Source of the DNA: Thecamonas trahens ATCC 50062
Taxonomy: Eukaryota > Apusozoa > Apusomonadida > Apusomonadidae
Direction: 5' to 3'
Assembly (NCBI RefSeq): GCF_000142905.1
Contig: NW_013657653.1
Span: forward strand, 366,587-422,324
Length of the DNA stretch: 55,738 bases
Position 1 is the first letter of the stretch, and each line of letters opens with the position of its first letter. The notes beneath the pieces were generated by a model. The model saw nothing but the letters and a program-made list of their open reading frames with translations. It was not told the origin of the DNA and ran no database searches. Positions 30,574 to 39,886 of this stretch are shown here, one piece after another. Made by a program: the position numbers and the translations under genes.

Positions 30574-31809
30574 ATGGCAGCGAACAACACGAAGCACAAG
30601 CTGGTCATCCTCGGCGCCGGCTTTGGCGGCCTTACCGCGGCACGGGCAGTGGAGGAAGCCAGCGAGGAGGACGCAGCTCTGCTGGAGGCGGTCCTCGTCT
30701 CTGCGCCAGGCCCTGCTGTTGTGGGCGCCTTTGCGCCCATGGTCCTCAAGGGCAAGGTCAAGGCTGAGCAAGTGACGCGGACGGTGGCACCAGGCGGACT
30801 CAATCTTTCTCGGGTGGCACTGGTTCCGGACGTGGTGCAGAGCATCGATACCGAGAACAAGGTTGTGCGGACCAAGGCCGGTGAGATCAGTTACGATGAT
30901 CTGGTTGTCTCTCTGGGTGTCGAGTACTACGACGCTGTGCCTGGCCTCAACGATGCCGCCTTCAACTTGTGCGACACCGCCGACATGGTTGCGCTCCGTG
31001 GAGCCCTGCTCCGTGCCGAGAGCGGGACGGTAGTGGTGGCGGTTGGGAGTCTGCCGTACAAGTGCCCGCCGCTGCCGTATGAAGCTGCGTTTGCCGTTGA
31101 TGCCGTGCTGCGCGAGGCCGGCAAGCGCGACGCGTTCCGTGTGGTGGTGACGACGCCGATGGCCCAGGCTGTCCCGCCCTTTGCTCCGCATGTTTTCCAG
31201 GACATGATGGCTGCCAAGGGCATCGAGTTCAAGACCAAGGCACAGCCGTCTGCTGTGGACGCCGTCAACAAGACGGTGACCTTTGACGACGGCGAGAGCC
31301 TCGAGTACACGCTCCTGGCGGCGACGCTGCCGCAGCGTGCCCCTGCGGTTGTGCGTGAGGCGATGCCAATCGACGACCCGCGTGGCTTTGTGGTGGTCGA
31401 CCCCAAGAGCCTGCGGACGAGCGTGCCGCACGTTTACGTCATCGGAGACTCGGCGACGGTCAAGGTCAACTTTGCCAAGGCCGGGCTCAAGGTCCAGCCC
31501 AAGGCCGGCAAGTTTGCCATGGTCCAAGCCAAGACGGCAGTGCAAGCGGTGCTCGCCGACGCACGCGCAGCTGCAGCAGGCGAGTCGACGTCGTGGGACG
31601 CACCTGTGGTGTCGGTCACCGAGGGCGGGCAGTGCAACGTGGCTGCCGTCGACGGCGCAGGGCTGACCATTACTATGGACTTTTACGACAACGCCGACAA
31701 GCCCAAGGTCGGCATCAGCGAGCCGGACACTCAGCAACTGGCTGACAAGCTGCAATGGCTTCGCGATCTCGATGCTGAATGGTTCGGAGTCACCGAGCCG
31801 TCGTACTGA
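30574..31809 (+). CDS. SQR-like FAD-dependent pyridine-nucleotide-disulfide oxidoreductase
   Basis: 411 residues from the ATG at 30574 (upstream in-frame ATG at 30472 adds an unconserved leader). FAD-binding Rossmann motif ILGAGFGG at 12-19 near the N terminus; second dinucleotide region GTVVVAVGSLPYKCPPLPYE with Cys164, a position used by sulfide:quinone-reductase relatives; and a C-terminal FAD motif HVYVIGDSA. The NAD-binding fold is reduced. The closest architecture is the SQR/flavocytochrome-c sulfide dehydrogenase group of bacteria and mitochondria. Whether the electron donor is sulfide is not certain, since only one of the usual redox cysteines is evident to me. Stop codon 18 bp from that of the convergent neighbour. 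Confidence 0.85.
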   Translation: MAANNTKHKLVILGAGFGGLTAARAVEEASEEDAALLEAVLVSAPGPAVVGAFAPMVLKGKVKAEQVTRTVAPGGLNLSRVALVPDVVQSIDTENKVVRTKAGEISYDDLVVSLGVEYYDAVPGLNDAAFNLCDTADMVALRGALLRAESGTVVVAVGSLPYKCPPLPYEAAFAVDAVLREAGKRDAFRVVVTTPMAQAVPPFAPHVFQDMMAAKGIEFKTKAQPSAVDAVNKTVTFDDGESLEYTLLAATLPQRAPAVVREAMPIDDPRGFVVVDPKSLRTSVPHVYVIGDSATVKVNFAKAGLKVQPKAGKFAMVQAKTAVQAVLADARAAAAGESTSWDAPVVSVTEGGQCNVAAVDGAGLTITMDFYDNADKPKVGISEPDTQQLADKLQWLRDLDAEWFGVTEPSY

Positions 31810-31827
31810 CATGACACCCTTCGCAGG

Positions 31828-33074
31828 CTAGAGCGACGACGAGTAGCCCGAGAGGTCGACACCAGCCTCAACGGCCATAGTGACAAAGCCCTTGAACTCG
31901 ACGCGATCGAGCTCGCCGTTGCCGTCAGTGTCGATCTGGGCAAAGAACTCGTTGAACTCGTCCTCGGTAAATCGCGGAACCGAGGCCTTGTCGCACACGC
32001 GGTCGGCAGCCATGCGCGTCTGCTCCTTCGACAGCTTGCCGGACTTGTCAGTGTCGTACTTGCGGAACGCGGCCTTGGTCACGCGCTTGAGCTCGGCCTC
32101 GTCGTCGAGCAGGTTCTTGCGGTTCTGTGCAATCTCGGACGAGTCGGACGTGAGCGACGGCGGCGGAGTGGTGTGACCCTTGCGCGAGCCCTTGCCCCCG
32201 CGACCGCGGCCGCGCGACTTTGAGCGCGAGCGCGAGCGCGAGCCGCGGCTGGACTTGGGCTCGTGGCGGCCCTTGCGCGAGTGCCGGCCAGTCTCACGAG
32301 CGTGGCGTCCGCCGCGCCCGCTGCCCTTGCGCGAGTTGCGCCCGCGGCGGCCAGAAATGGCACCAGAGGTACGCGCGCCGCGGCGGCCGCGGCTGCGTCC
32401 TGACTCCGAGTCGTACTCCGAGTCGTACTCGGAGGAATCGTCACGGCGATCACGCGCCCGCCTACGGGAGCGCATGAAGCAGAACACGAGAGTGAAGCCA
32501 ATGATGCCGAAAACAATGACGGAAATGACAGCTCCCGAGATGGCACCAACATTGATGTCGCTGCCTTGGCATGTCTCGACCGTGCCGGAGCAGGACGCCG
32601 TCGACGTGACGCAGCGACCGGATGATCTGCAGAACTGGCAATCAGATTTGGTGCATTCTTCGCACGTCGCAAGCTCACCAGTACGCGAGCATGCCAGTGC
32701 CATGCTCACTGCAGGTTGTCACAGCCAGAGTATTGGAGCAGCAGCGGGAGGAGGGCGTGGCCCGATCCGTCGGCGACAGGTTATCGAGGAGGTTGGGGCA
32801 GCAGGCGATAGCCATGTTCACAGCCATCGTATGATCCACCGCATGACAGCATGACGGCGTGACAGCATGACAGCACGACAGCATGGCAGCACGTGACAAG
32901 TAGCATCAGTTCCCATCAAGTGAGTGTGGTCATGGGTGTGGTGGCGGGAGGCGGGAGGTGGGGAAGGTGGGAGACGGAAGGCGGAAGGCGGGAGAGGGGG
33001 GGGGTGACACAGGTAAGTACCGTACACAGCATGGTGCATACAATGGCGACATACGCCAGAGTCTTGGTCGACAT
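31828..33074 (-). CDS. Type I membrane protein: Cys-rich (PSI-like) ectodomain, RS/Gly-rich linker, cytosolic EF-hands
   Basis: Exon 2 (32708-31828) lacks a sensible start. Joining the ATG at 33074 through a GTACGG donor at 33025 to acceptor CTGCAG (32709) yields a textbook signal peptide (MSTKTLAYVAIVCTMLLSMA). 930 bases, 309 residues. Next come six to eight cysteines in ~45 residues (CEECTKSDCQFC...GRC), like a plexin/PSI module, one TM helix (AISGAVISVIVFGIIGFTLVFCF), a long RGRGG/SRSRSKSRG basic stretch, then two EF-hands: DTDKSGKLSKEQ and DTDGNGELDRVE, both with full Ca2+ ligands. The C terminus GVDLSGYSSSL is echoed in a nearby relic. Probably a calcium-responsive surface protein (inference). 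Confidence 0.75.
32709..33025 (-). other. Predicted 317-bp intron of EF-hand membrane protein
   Basis: Minus strand GTACGG donor, CTGCAG acceptor, phase 1. Supported by creation of a signal peptide and by donor similarity to other introns here. Contains short TGACAGCA direct repeats (plus strand 32840-32890). Confidence 0.6.
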
Positions 33075-33328
33075 GGGTTGTGTGCGAGAAGTGTGGTGTT
33101 GGTGGTGCTGGTGGTGCTGGTGGTACTGGTGGTGGGCAAGTGGCGTTGTCGGCGTGGGCTGACTCATACTGAGAACCGTCGCGGAAAAGCCATCCGATTG
33201 TTCGGGACGATGGAGGTCCGTGCGGGCGACACCGCGTGATAATGCGAATGGATATGCTTTAGAGGCCATGCTATGCCAGTGTCGACTTGCGATACTGACA
33301 TCGCGGCAATCATGGCAAACTGGCAGAG

Positions 33329-33406
33329 CGAGGACGACGTGTAGTCTGAGATGTCGACGCCAGCCTCGTTGGCCATGGCGACAAAGTGCCGAAAATAGGC
33401 AGGCAC
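33329..33406 (-). pseudogene. Relic of an EF-hand protein C-terminus
   Basis: The peptide HFVAMANEAGVDISDYTSSS closely parallels the C-terminal end of the neighbouring EF-hand membrane protein (FVTMAVEAGVDLSGYSSSL), but there is no EF-hand in frame upstream and no stop at the right place. Best read as the decayed tail of a tandem duplicate. The surrounding 33080-33500 is less GC-rich than the genes around it. Confidence 0.55.
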
Positions 33407-33504
33407 GAAAGAAATGCAGAGGGTTTTCAGAGAACGGCGGAAAGGCCAGGCGCGAGGCTGCCGATAGCTGTACAGGCACTGCGCGCAGCCGATAGCAGTG
33501 CATG

Positions 33505-35058
33505 CTAGGCCACCGTCGGATCCGAGGCTGCCGGAGTGTCACTGGTGGTTGCCGATGGCGGCTTGAACTTGGTCCACAGCGGATACCGGGTCAGCCAGGT
33601 GGCAAACTGCGGAACGACGGAGCACTGATTGAGGATGTACGCTTCGTTGGCAGAAGTGCGAGGCGGGCCGGAAACTGGGATGGGGTGGACTGGGACTCGC
33701 GGCTCGACGCGGAGAAAGAACGGCATCGAGACGCGATCAGCCGACGCGGCGCACGACTCGACGCGATGGAGCGACGCCGCGAGTGTACCGTTGGTCAGCC
33801 ACGCACCGTAGTAGCCCGGGAAGACGACAGCATAGCGAGCGTGATCTGCTGCGGGCGGATGCAGCGCCTCGACATTGGCCCACCGTCCTGTTGCGCGGTC
33901 GACGACCTGCAGCTCGGCAACGGCAGATACCGGCGCGACGGTGAGCAGCGTCGAGTCGCCGTGCTCGATGCAGCGGGCGTCGCCACGGGTAAAGGCAAAC
34001 ATCTCCGGGTCCCACAGGTCGTCGTCAGACGAGCCATCTTCGGCACGCTCGTTGTCAAACGGCACGCCTTGGTAGTACTTCAGAAGCCGCAGGGTGGTGC
34101 GGAAGCCATAGACCTCGTCGACAACCGGTGGGACGTGGACGAGAGCGTCGAGTCGGTCTTCGTCGAGGCCGGTAGCAGAGCCGACGCCACCGAGGCACTC
34201 GCGCGCAAGAGCCTTGAGGCGCGTCAGTGCGCCCTCGATTGTCTCGCGAAAGTCAGTGCCAAGCGACCGCGGCCACGGATCGCGCTGGACGCCAAGCACG
34301 TCCGACTCGTCCGAGTCCGAGCCGGAGCTCGAGACCGAGCCGGCGCTCGACGAGGCAAAGTCGGAGCCGTCGAGCTCGACAAACCGCTCCTGGACATTAT
34401 ACACTTCGCGGCCGCGGTTGATGAACCCGTAGCCTTCGATCATCTCGTCGCGGGCACACTTGAACTTTTCCCTCAGTGGGAGGCTGAAGAAGGCGTCGGC
34501 AGCAGCGGCAGCGTTGCGCATGACGTCGGCAAACTCGTCATCGAGCTCGATGAGTGCAAATCCCCTCGCCATCATGGCGTCCAGCACACGTTGCTCCCAT
34601 CCTGCGACCCCATGCGTTATCGAAGAGCGCACAGCGGCATCCTGGCGTGCTCCAGGAAGGACGATCCTCAGCGCAAGGTCGACGCCGCTGCGGCCGCAAG
34701 GAGCGGGCCGAGTCGCTGCGGCTATGCTCTCGGCGTAACGACCCAGTAGCGAGAGCGGATAGACAATGGGGTAGGCCACCTTGTCTGTAAAGCCAGCGAT
34801 GGAAGATCCGCTGTCTACCCCGTCGATCATGCCTAGCAGCAGCTCTTCTAGTGCTGCGTCGAGAATGTTGTCGTCGGCGGCAGACTCGGCTGCTTCGGCG
34901 ATGACCGACATGGGTACCACAAGTGTAGCGTCTGCGGGGGTGGAGACCGACGTGGCGACGTATGCGAGGGAGAAGGTGATAGTGGCCATGGTCCCTGAGG
35001 GGGTGAAGTGGTACAGGGGAGAGACCAGAGGCTCCTCGGCGTGGGTGTGAGAGGCCAC
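33505..35058 (-). CDS. 2-oxoglutarate/Fe(II)-dependent dioxygenase, isopenicillin-N-synthase-like
   Basis: 517 residues. The double-stranded beta-helix core shows the iron ligands HGDST (His366, Asp368) and LHRVES (His431) and the 2OG-binding Arg in RVSMPFFL (Arg442). EGYGFINRGREVYNVQERF is typical of the IPNS/gibberellin-oxidase-type N domain. A Ser/Asp-rich insertion (235-255) interrupts the linker. The N-terminal ~125 residues are an unusual extension without recognised domain. An alternative start is Met24 (MATITFSLAY). The substrate is unknown; such enzymes hydroxylate, demethylate or cyclise small molecules, and some act on protein. Confidence 0.9.
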   Translation of the reverse strand: MASHTHAEEPLVSPLYHFTPSGTMATITFSLAYVATSVSTPADATLVVPMSVIAEAAESAADDNILDAALEELLLGMIDGVDSGSSIAGFTDKVAYPIVYPLSLLGRYAESIAAATRPAPCGRSGVDLALRIVLPGARQDAAVRSSITHGVAGWEQRVLDAMMARGFALIELDDEFADVMRNAAAAADAFFSLPLREKFKCARDEMIEGYGFINRGREVYNVQERFVELDGSDFASSSAGSVSSSGSDSDESDVLGVQRDPWPRSLGTDFRETIEGALTRLKALARECLGGVGSATGLDEDRLDALVHVPPVVDEVYGFRTTLRLLKYYQGVPFDNERAEDGSSDDDLWDPEMFAFTRGDARCIEHGDSTLLTVAPVSAVAELQVVDRATGRWANVEALHPPAADHARYAVVFPGYYGAWLTNGTLAASLHRVESCAASADRVSMPFFLRVEPRVPVHPIPVSGPPRTSANEAYILNQCSVVPQFATWLTRYPLWTKFKPPSATTSDTPAASDPTVA

Positions 35059-35504
35059 GGTACATGAGGGCCATCCGCCTGCCTACGCGCGGGCATTCGC
35101 CAGGGCATGCATGGTCGAGCTCGGCAGACGATACCAAGCAACGTACGCCACGCACACTCCCATGCACCATACTTGACCACGATCTACAACCGATGGATAC
35201 TGTTCGACGATGATCCCCCCCCCCCGCCACCCCCTCTTGCATGCTAGCATGCGGGATCCTGCCCATGGCCTTTGTGGCATCCGTCCTCAGTCCGCCATCA
35301 CATCCACCACACCACAAGTGCAACCACCTTGGCCATTACCTCTTACTCTCCTTATATCATCCGATCCCCCCCCCCCCCTCTCCCGCTGCGGTGTGCGGTA
35401 TGTATCGCTCAGATCTCGGCCGGCTCACCACACATGCTCTCCCACCGACAGCTATAGACACAGCCACACAGCCGCACACCACCACTCTACCACCAACGTC
35501 GGCC
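35059..35504. other. Divergent intergenic region
   Basis: Mixed composition with C runs at about 35217-35226 and 35369-35379, the latter about 125 bp before the ATG of the transporter. A short CATGCTAGCATGC palindrome at 35239-35251. No gene seen. Confidence 0.6.
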
Positions 35505-36734
35505 ATGCATGGGGAGAACAGTCGACTCTCAACGTCGTGGGTGACGACAACACAGTGCGTGCTGTTCTTCTACCTCGCCTCGTCGGCCATCACGCTGTAC
35601 AACAAGTACCTGCTGTCGTATGCTGGCGTGCCCTTCCCGCTCACTATGCTCCTCTTCCATCAGGCGGGGGTGTATGGCTTTGCAAGGGCCTTCTCCACTA
35701 TTACCAAGAGAGAATGGCCTCAGTTCTCATCGTACTCTGTGTATGCCAAGCAAGTGCTTCCGGTAGGCTTGGCCATGTCCATCGATCTTGGCGCCACCAA
35801 TGCCGCCTACCTCTTTGTCACCGTCTCCTTTGGCCAGCTGGTCAAGACTCAGGTCGCCGCATGGATCGTTGGCCTCTCCTTTGCTTTGGGTCTCGTCAAG
35901 CCGTCGTTTCTGGTGGCGGCATCGTGTGCGCTGGTTGTGTGTGGCATCGCTGTCTCGGCCTGGGCTGATACCACCTTTTCGTTTCTTGGCTTTGTCCTCC
36001 TCTGCGTCGCCTCGCTCGCCGCCGCCATCAAGCTGCTCCTCTTCCAGGTCCTCTACCAAAAGACTCTCAAGGACGCGCATCCTGTCCAGCTGATGGGCGT
36101 CATTGCGCCGTCGGTCTTTGTCTTTCTCTTTGTTCCGGCCATGGCAATGGAGCTGCCCACCATTCTCGCGCTCTCGCTGGAGAGTCTGGCCACAGCACTC
36201 GCCCTCGTCTCGCTCGGCGTCTGCTTTGCCTTTATGCTCATTCTCTCCGAGATTCTGCTGATCGGCAAGACGAACGCCATCACAGCGCAGATTGCGGGCT
36301 CGTTCAAGATTGTAGTGGTGACTGCGGCGGCGGTGGTCATCTTCCGCGACCCGCTCAACGCGCGGGTGGCGGTCGGCATGACCATCGCCTTTCTCGGCGC
36401 GCTCCTCTACTCGTACACCCGCATCCGCGACAAGCAGCGTGCCGAGGCTGCGCGCGTAGCCGCCTCGGGCTACGCACAGCTCGACGGGTCCGATCCGCTG
36501 CTGGACGGCCCGCTCGGCGCGCCGCTCCCGGTCGCTGCTGGTTCCGGCGCCAGCAGCGGCTCGGACGATTTTCTTGTCGACGTCGAGCTCGACATCCTCG
36601 GCGCCCGCTCCGACCCAGACGCCGATGCCCAGGCAATGCTCCTCGCGCCTGCGCCGCCACCGCGCCTTACCTCGGCCGCCACGCCACCGCCCATCGATGG
36701 TTCGTCGTCGTCCGAGGTCTCCATCTCGTTGTGA
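35505..36734 (+). CDS. SLC35 / triose-phosphate-type nucleotide-sugar transporter
   Basis: 409 residues from the ATG at 35505. Ten hydrophobic helices from FFYLASSAITLYNKYLLS to VGMTIAFLGALLYSYTRI. Family marks include NKYLL in TM1, DLGATNAAYLFVTVSFGQLVKT in TM4, and the terminal pair AGSFKIVVVTAAAVVIFRDPLN then FLGALLYSYTRIRDKQ. The best guess is the SLC35C2/TPT branch in Golgi or ER membranes; substrate not predictable. A ~95-residue acidic Ser/Pro-rich cytosolic tail follows. A CATAAAG element sits 10 bp after the stop, possibly a polyadenylation signal. The convergent neighbour's stop is 23 bp away. Confidence 0.9.
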   Translation: MHGENSRLSTSWVTTTQCVLFFYLASSAITLYNKYLLSYAGVPFPLTMLLFHQAGVYGFARAFSTITKREWPQFSSYSVYAKQVLPVGLAMSIDLGATNAAYLFVTVSFGQLVKTQVAAWIVGLSFALGLVKPSFLVAASCALVVCGIAVSAWADTTFSFLGFVLLCVASLAAAIKLLLFQVLYQKTLKDAHPVQLMGVIAPSVFVFLFVPAMAMELPTILALSLESLATALALVSLGVCFAFMLILSEILLIGKTNAITAQIAGSFKIVVVTAAAVVIFRDPLNARVAVGMTIAFLGALLYSYTRIRDKQRAEAARVAASGYAQLDGSDPLLDGPLGAPLPVAAGSGASSGSDDFLVDVELDILGARSDPDADAQAMLLAPAPPPRLTSAATPPPIDGSSSSEVSISL

Positions 36735-36757
36735 CAGCAGCATAAAGTAAGGTACCA

Positions 36758-37006
36758 TCACGCAGGCACATTCTTCTTGGCCTTGTCACCATGCTTGGCC
36801 ATGCATGCAAAGTAGGCATCGATGACATCGGTACACGCCTCCTGATCGTAGTCCTTCTCGGCCAGGCAGGTCTGGATGGCACACGCCTTGGACTTGCACG
36901 CCACCTCGCCGGGCCGAGTATTGACCCGGGCCTCTTTGCCGCAAGCCTTCCCGCCTTCTCCAGCCTGCTCATATCGTGCGTCCTGACTCGACGTCGTGTT
37001 GCCCAT
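36758..37006 (-). CDS. Small twin-CX9C protein, CMC4-like, with N-myristoylation-type start
   Basis: 82 residues. Cys37, Cys42 and Cys47 then Cys58 and Cys68 give two CX9C pairs (37/47 and 58/68) plus the extra cysteine; VACKSKACAIQTCLAEKDYD is very close to the CMC4 (p8MTCP1) pattern CxxxxCxxxxC. Such proteins are oxidised by Mia40 in the mitochondrial intermembrane space. The N terminus MGNTTSSQ fits the N-myristoyl transferase consensus (Gly2, Ser6), as in MIC19. The frame is open upstream to 37204, but that part is encoded by a CCATCGCCA repeat, so Met at 37006 is preferred. Confidence 0.75.
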   Translation of the reverse strand: MGNTTSSQDARYEQAGEGGKACGKEARVNTRPGEVACKSKACAIQTCLAEKDYDQEACTDVIDAYFACMAKHGDKAKKNVPA

Positions 37007-37435
37007 CTCTGTCCCCTGGTCGAGTTGCGGCAGAGTGGCGTGGAGTCCGACGTGTGCCGGGCGAGTCGGGCGAGTCGGGCGAGTCGCGATCGGCTTTGCC
37101 CGGCCTGGCAGTCTGGCGGCCCAGTCGCCCGCCAATGCCACTGCCGCCATCGCCGCCATCGCCGCCGTCGCCACCATCGCCACCATCGCCACCATCGCCA
37201 CCATCGCCTCCCGCTCTCATCCAAGATATGGGCCACATCCTCCCCATTCCCATTCCTATCCTCATCAGTCACCCCTCCCCCCCCCCCCCCCCCCCCCCCC
37301 GCCCCTGACTTGGGTCACGCTGTCACCGACTTTGGCCACTGTCAGAAGAGCCCATCCCGGCGCCTCGAGTATGTCTCACTGCCACCGCTCCCGCAGACAG
37401 CCACACTCGACTTACAATAGAGGACAGAGACATCC
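37007..37435. other. Divergent intergenic region with CCATCG repeat and poly(C)
   Basis: (CCATCGCCA)n at about 37138-37210 and a run of 24 C at about 37277-37300, some 136 bp upstream of the ATG at 37436. Confidence 0.7.
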
Positions 37436-39886
37436 ATGTCAGACAATGATAACCAGACGCATGGGACATACATACGGTCGTCGATGTCCACACCAAGTGG
37501 CAAGGCACTGCATGGAAACGGTGGAGGAGGCGGAGCCATCTTCTCCATCCAGAACTCAAGCCGTGCGCCAGCCAGCTTTGTCCCGCCGGAACCGCCGCCG
37601 ATGCCCGGCACGCCCACAGCTCGATCGCTTGGCTTCAACTGGCCAGGAACTCGGTATGTGGCATCAAAGACGCCCAAGTCAATGACTCATGCTGTGCCCT
37701 CGCTGGCTTCGTATTCGGTTGGCTCGGTTGATGCGCCGCTTGCCTCGGTCTCCTTCCTCGTCTCTCTCTCGGCCGTCGGCTGGGGTCTCGAGCTTGGCTA
37801 CGCCATCGAAGCCATGTACGCAGCACCCATCTTCCTCCAGCTCGGCCTTCCGCTCCGATATGTCTCGTTTGTGTACTGCCTCTCGCCCATTCTCGGCATC
37901 TTTGTCCAGCCGCTCATCGCTGGCATGTCCGACACCTGCACCTCGCGACTCGGCCGCCGCCGGCCCTTTGTTATCTTCTTTGGCGCTGTGGCCATCCTTG
38001 GCCTCGGCGCTTTTACCCGCGTCAATCAAATGGTGTATGGCACGACGACACCGAGTCACAACAACCACGCCATCACAATCCCCATGGCTGTGGTCTTCTT
38101 CTTCCTCATGGACTTTGGCCTCGACACCCTCATGCTCCCGGCCCGCTCGCTCCTCGTCGACGCCGTTCCGCCCTACCGCCAAAACCGCGCACACGCCATC
38201 TACGCAGGCCTGCAAGGCACCGGGGCGGCGCTCGGCTATCTGCTCGGCGGCCTCCGCATGGGCGAGTACCTCACGTTCCTTGGATCCAACGCCCAGGCCC
38301 TCTTCACTCTCGTCGCCTTTGTCCTCCTCCTCTCCGTCATCGTCACCAACGTCGTCGCCCGTGAGTCGCAGTGGGTCGTCGTCGACGACGACGAGGAAGC
38401 CGCCCCGCCGCCGCTCTGCGACGACAATGTAATTGACGTGGGCGACCTCGTCGCCTCCATCGCCCACCGGACCGTCGACGGCAACATTGAGGCCCACTCG
38501 CCGTCGCTCTCCAATCCTGACTCGCCCCACGACTCGCCCGAGGACGATCCCGCTCTTGTACGCGCCGCAGAATGGTCCAAGCGCGTCGCGTTTCTCACTT
38601 CAGAGCAGCCGGGCCCGGGCCCGGCCTCGCCGCGGCCGATCCACCCAGCGCTCGGCCTCGGCCCGGCCCCGTCGTCGAGCGACACGAACTCTGCCGATGG
38701 CGAGGCCATCTGTGACCACGACCATGACGAGCTCCTCTTCTCACCCTCCACCCAGACGGCAGCAGACCTTGTTGCGGCGTTTACCACCAACCCCGAGGGC
38801 ATCACCTCGCTCCTCAACGAGGCTGCCGAGGATGCCTCGTCGCCACCGGCGACGGTAGTTCCTCTCGTCGGGCCCGGCCCAGGCATTGTCGTCGACGACG
38901 ACGAAGACGACCTTCCGTCATACATTGCCGCGTACAACGAGCTGCCTTCTGCAGACATCGAGACTGGCGGGTGCGCCACGCTGGCGTATTCGGGCTCGCG
39001 CGGTGACACCTCCCGTCCAGGCGTCGTCTTCGCCCCGGAGCCATCCGAGACTGCGCCTCTGCTTAGTCACGTCCAAACCACCGCGGCTGACGCGGCCGGC
39101 GGACCACTCGCGCCTGCGCCCGCCGCGGAAGACGACGATAACGATGACGATGACGATGAGGTCATGCTCGGCTTTGTCGAGACCATCCAGGCCATCATGG
39201 GCCTCCCGCGGGTCATGGTCCGCCTCATGCTCATGACCATCACCCAGTGGGTCGGTGTCCTCGCCTTTCTGTTCTTCATTTCAGACTGGTGTGGCTCAGT
39301 CGTCTTCAACGGCGATGTCAACGCCCCGGTCACCACCCCCGCCTACCGTGACTACGAGGATGGCGTCCGGTTTGCCTCACTTTGCTTTGCCGGCTCGTCG
39401 ATGGTGACCCTCGTTTGGTCCTCGCTCCTCCCGCGGGTCATGCGCGCCACCTCGCTCAAGGTCACCCTCTTTGGCTCGCTCTCGCTCTTTGCCGCCGGCT
39501 GCATCGGATGCATGTGGATCAAGACCAAGTGGTACGCCGCCCTCGCCATCATTGTCGGCTACGGCCTCGCCTACGCCTCGCTCTCCGTCGTGCCCTACGC
39601 CGTCGCCGGCCTGGTCGCCGAAAAGCACGAGGCTGGCCTCTTCACCTCGATCATCAACGTCTCGCTTGCCATCGCCCAGCTCTTTGTCTCGTTTGTCGGC
39701 GGGCCCGTCATGGAGCAGTTCTCTGTCGGGTTCTTCATCTCGGTCTCGGGCGTTGTCTCCGCCCTTGGCGCCCTCCTCGCCTTTACCCTCAAGGACAAGC
39801 ACGGCAAGCCCATCACCTTTGGCCGCAAGCGCAAGCGCAAGCGCAAGAAGATGGTCCGCTCCATCGCGCCACCCTCCCGGAAGTAG
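37436..39886 (+). CDS. SLC45 / sucrose-proton-symporter-like MFS transporter with very large central loop
   Basis: 816 residues. The first half has the SLC45/GPH signature: GWGLELGYAIEAMYAAPIF, FVYCLSPILGIFVQPLIAG, SDTCTSRLGRRRPFV (MFS loop 2-3), and FLMDFGLDTLMLPARSL. The second half resumes with LMLMTITQWVGVLAFLFFISDW and LASYAYASLSVVPYAVAG-type helices. Between them lies a cytosolic loop of about 300 residues, acidic and Ser/Pro-rich (EDDPALV, DDDEDDLPS, DDDNDDDDDE), far longer than the usual SLC45 loop. The 95-residue N-terminal tail is also extra. A basic GRKRKRKRKK tail closes the protein. Predicted proton-coupled sugar transport; cellular membrane unknown. Confidence 0.9.
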   Translation: MSDNDNQTHGTYIRSSMSTPSGKALHGNGGGGGAIFSIQNSSRAPASFVPPEPPPMPGTPTARSLGFNWPGTRYVASKTPKSMTHAVPSLASYSVGSVDAPLASVSFLVSLSAVGWGLELGYAIEAMYAAPIFLQLGLPLRYVSFVYCLSPILGIFVQPLIAGMSDTCTSRLGRRRPFVIFFGAVAILGLGAFTRVNQMVYGTTTPSHNNHAITIPMAVVFFFLMDFGLDTLMLPARSLLVDAVPPYRQNRAHAIYAGLQGTGAALGYLLGGLRMGEYLTFLGSNAQALFTLVAFVLLLSVIVTNVVARESQWVVVDDDEEAAPPPLCDDNVIDVGDLVASIAHRTVDGNIEAHSPSLSNPDSPHDSPEDDPALVRAAEWSKRVAFLTSEQPGPGPASPRPIHPALGLGPAPSSSDTNSADGEAICDHDHDELLFSPSTQTAADLVAAFTTNPEGITSLLNEAAEDASSPPATVVPLVGPGPGIVVDDDEDDLPSYIAAYNELPSADIETGGCATLAYSGSRGDTSRPGVVFAPEPSETAPLLSHVQTTAADAAGGPLAPAPAAEDDDNDDDDDEVMLGFVETIQAIMGLPRVMVRLMLMTITQWVGVLAFLFFISDWCGSVVFNGDVNAPVTTPAYRDYEDGVRFASLCFAGSSMVTLVWSSLLPRVMRATSLKVTLFGSLSLFAAGCIGCMWIKTKWYAALAIIVGYGLAYASLSVVPYAVAGLVAEKHEAGLFTSIINVSLAIAQLFVSFVGGPVMEQFSVGFFISVSGVVSALGALLAFTLKDKHGKPITFGRKRKRKRKKMVRSIAPPSRK

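Noticed and set aside
30574-31809. Bacterial contamination or recent transfer of the SQR-like gene
   Set aside because: Composition and spacing match neighbours and it sits between clear eukaryotic genes; SQR-type proteins occur in mitochondria, so no special explanation is needed.
33011-33019. Perfect CAG|GTAAGT donor on the plus strand
   Set aside because: No plus-strand exon with coding character precedes it, and other introns here use GTACGT.
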